The notes beneath the pieces are model-generated. The model ran no database searches. It was not told the DNA's origin and saw only the letters and a program-made list of their open reading frames with translations. From positions 1-16,459 of the forward strand of contig VGIY01000022.1 of the NCBI GenBank assembly GCA_016867695.1: DNA of 16,459 nt, in the 5' to 3' direction. The DNA is from Candidatus Eiseniibacteriota bacterium (GTDB taxonomy: Bacteria; Eisenbacteria; RBG-16-71-46; CAIMUX01; WJJG01). The position numbers were made by a program, and so were the translations under genes. This document shows, in pieces, positions 16,321 to 16,459 of the stretch (position 1 is the first letter of the stretch; each line of letters opens with the position of its first letter).

Positions 16321-16459
16321 ATGAGCGCATCCGCGGAGCGGATCACCTTCGCCCTGGCGGCCCTGGGGTGTCGCGCGAACCAGGCCGAACTGGAGGGGCT
16401 GCGCTCGGCGCTGCTCGCCCGCGGGGCGGTGGAGGTCGACTATCCCGGGCCGGCCGACA
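16321..16459 (+). CDS. mtaB: MtaB/MiaB-family tRNA methylthiotransferase, N-terminal fragment
   Basis: Only the first 46 residues are inside the window; the gene runs off the right edge. They show the start of the UPF0004 domain: a beta strand ITFALAALGCRANQAELEGLRSALL, where LGCRxNQxE carries the first iron-sulfur Cys (17), then a second strand after ARGAVEVDY. In this family the LGCK/RxNQxE form with a following helix is typical of MtaB, which adds a methylthio group to t6A at tRNA position 37; MiaB or RimO are less likely but cannot be excluded without the rest. These are radical-SAM enzymes with two 4Fe-4S clusters. GGAGGAGG (16303-16310) lies 10 nt before the ATG. The gene follows the structured leader and its own promoter and is divergent from lysR. 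Confidence 0.83.
   Translation, partial: MSASAERITFALAALGCRANQAELEGLRSALLARGAVEVDYPGPAD

Overview
The window is a very GC-rich bacterial segment with 13 genes in short divergent and convergent blocks. There is no sign of phage, plasmid, transposon, CRISPR, rRNA or tRNA. FlgD-Ig/Por-type C-terminal sorting modules on the first two genes, a PorV/FadL-like outer membrane protein, a lipoprotein with a lipobox and a B12-dependent (class II) ribonucleotide reductase point to a Gram-negative lineage of the Fibrobacterota-Chlorobiota-Bacteroidota group or a neighbour, such as the Eisenbacteria- or Krumholzibacteria-like candidate phyla. That placement is inference from gene style, not a phylogenetic result.

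Layout. (1) 1-2006: the 3' end of a secreted protein gene (+) meets a secreted esterase gene (-), separated by 15 bp. (2) 2122-6608, all minus strand: DUF1015 gene, serA, serC, then a CaCA-type cation antiporter. DUF1015-serA-serC looks like a serine biosynthesis operon: serA and serC make phosphoserine, but no classical serB is present. (3) 6852-9610, plus strand, divergent from the serine operon: a 65-residue zinc ribbon, a HAD phosphatase, and a fused NAD(P)H-hydrate epimerase/dehydratase that overlaps the HAD gene by ATGA. (4) 9630-11877, plus: a near-consensus promoter (TTGACG-N17-TATAGT) drives a small lipoprotein and an outer membrane beta-barrel protein. A perfect 10-bp-stem hairpin at 11914-11942 separates them from the converging nrdJ. 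(5) 11967-15896, minus: nrdJ preceded by a LysR-type regulator, with a 336-bp gap rich in inverted and direct repeats. (6) 15897-16459: divergent promoter region, then a roughly 240-nt leader with strong predicted RNA structure, then the start of an MtaB/MiaB-type methylthiotransferase cut by the window edge.

Most genes are housekeeping or metabolic: serine synthesis, NAD(P)HX repair, deoxynucleotide synthesis and tRNA modification. The most unusual items are the structured leader before the methylthiotransferase gene, the DUF1015 protein with its ADGHHR motif in a serine operon lacking serB, and two uncharacterised small proteins (the zinc ribbon and the lipoprotein).
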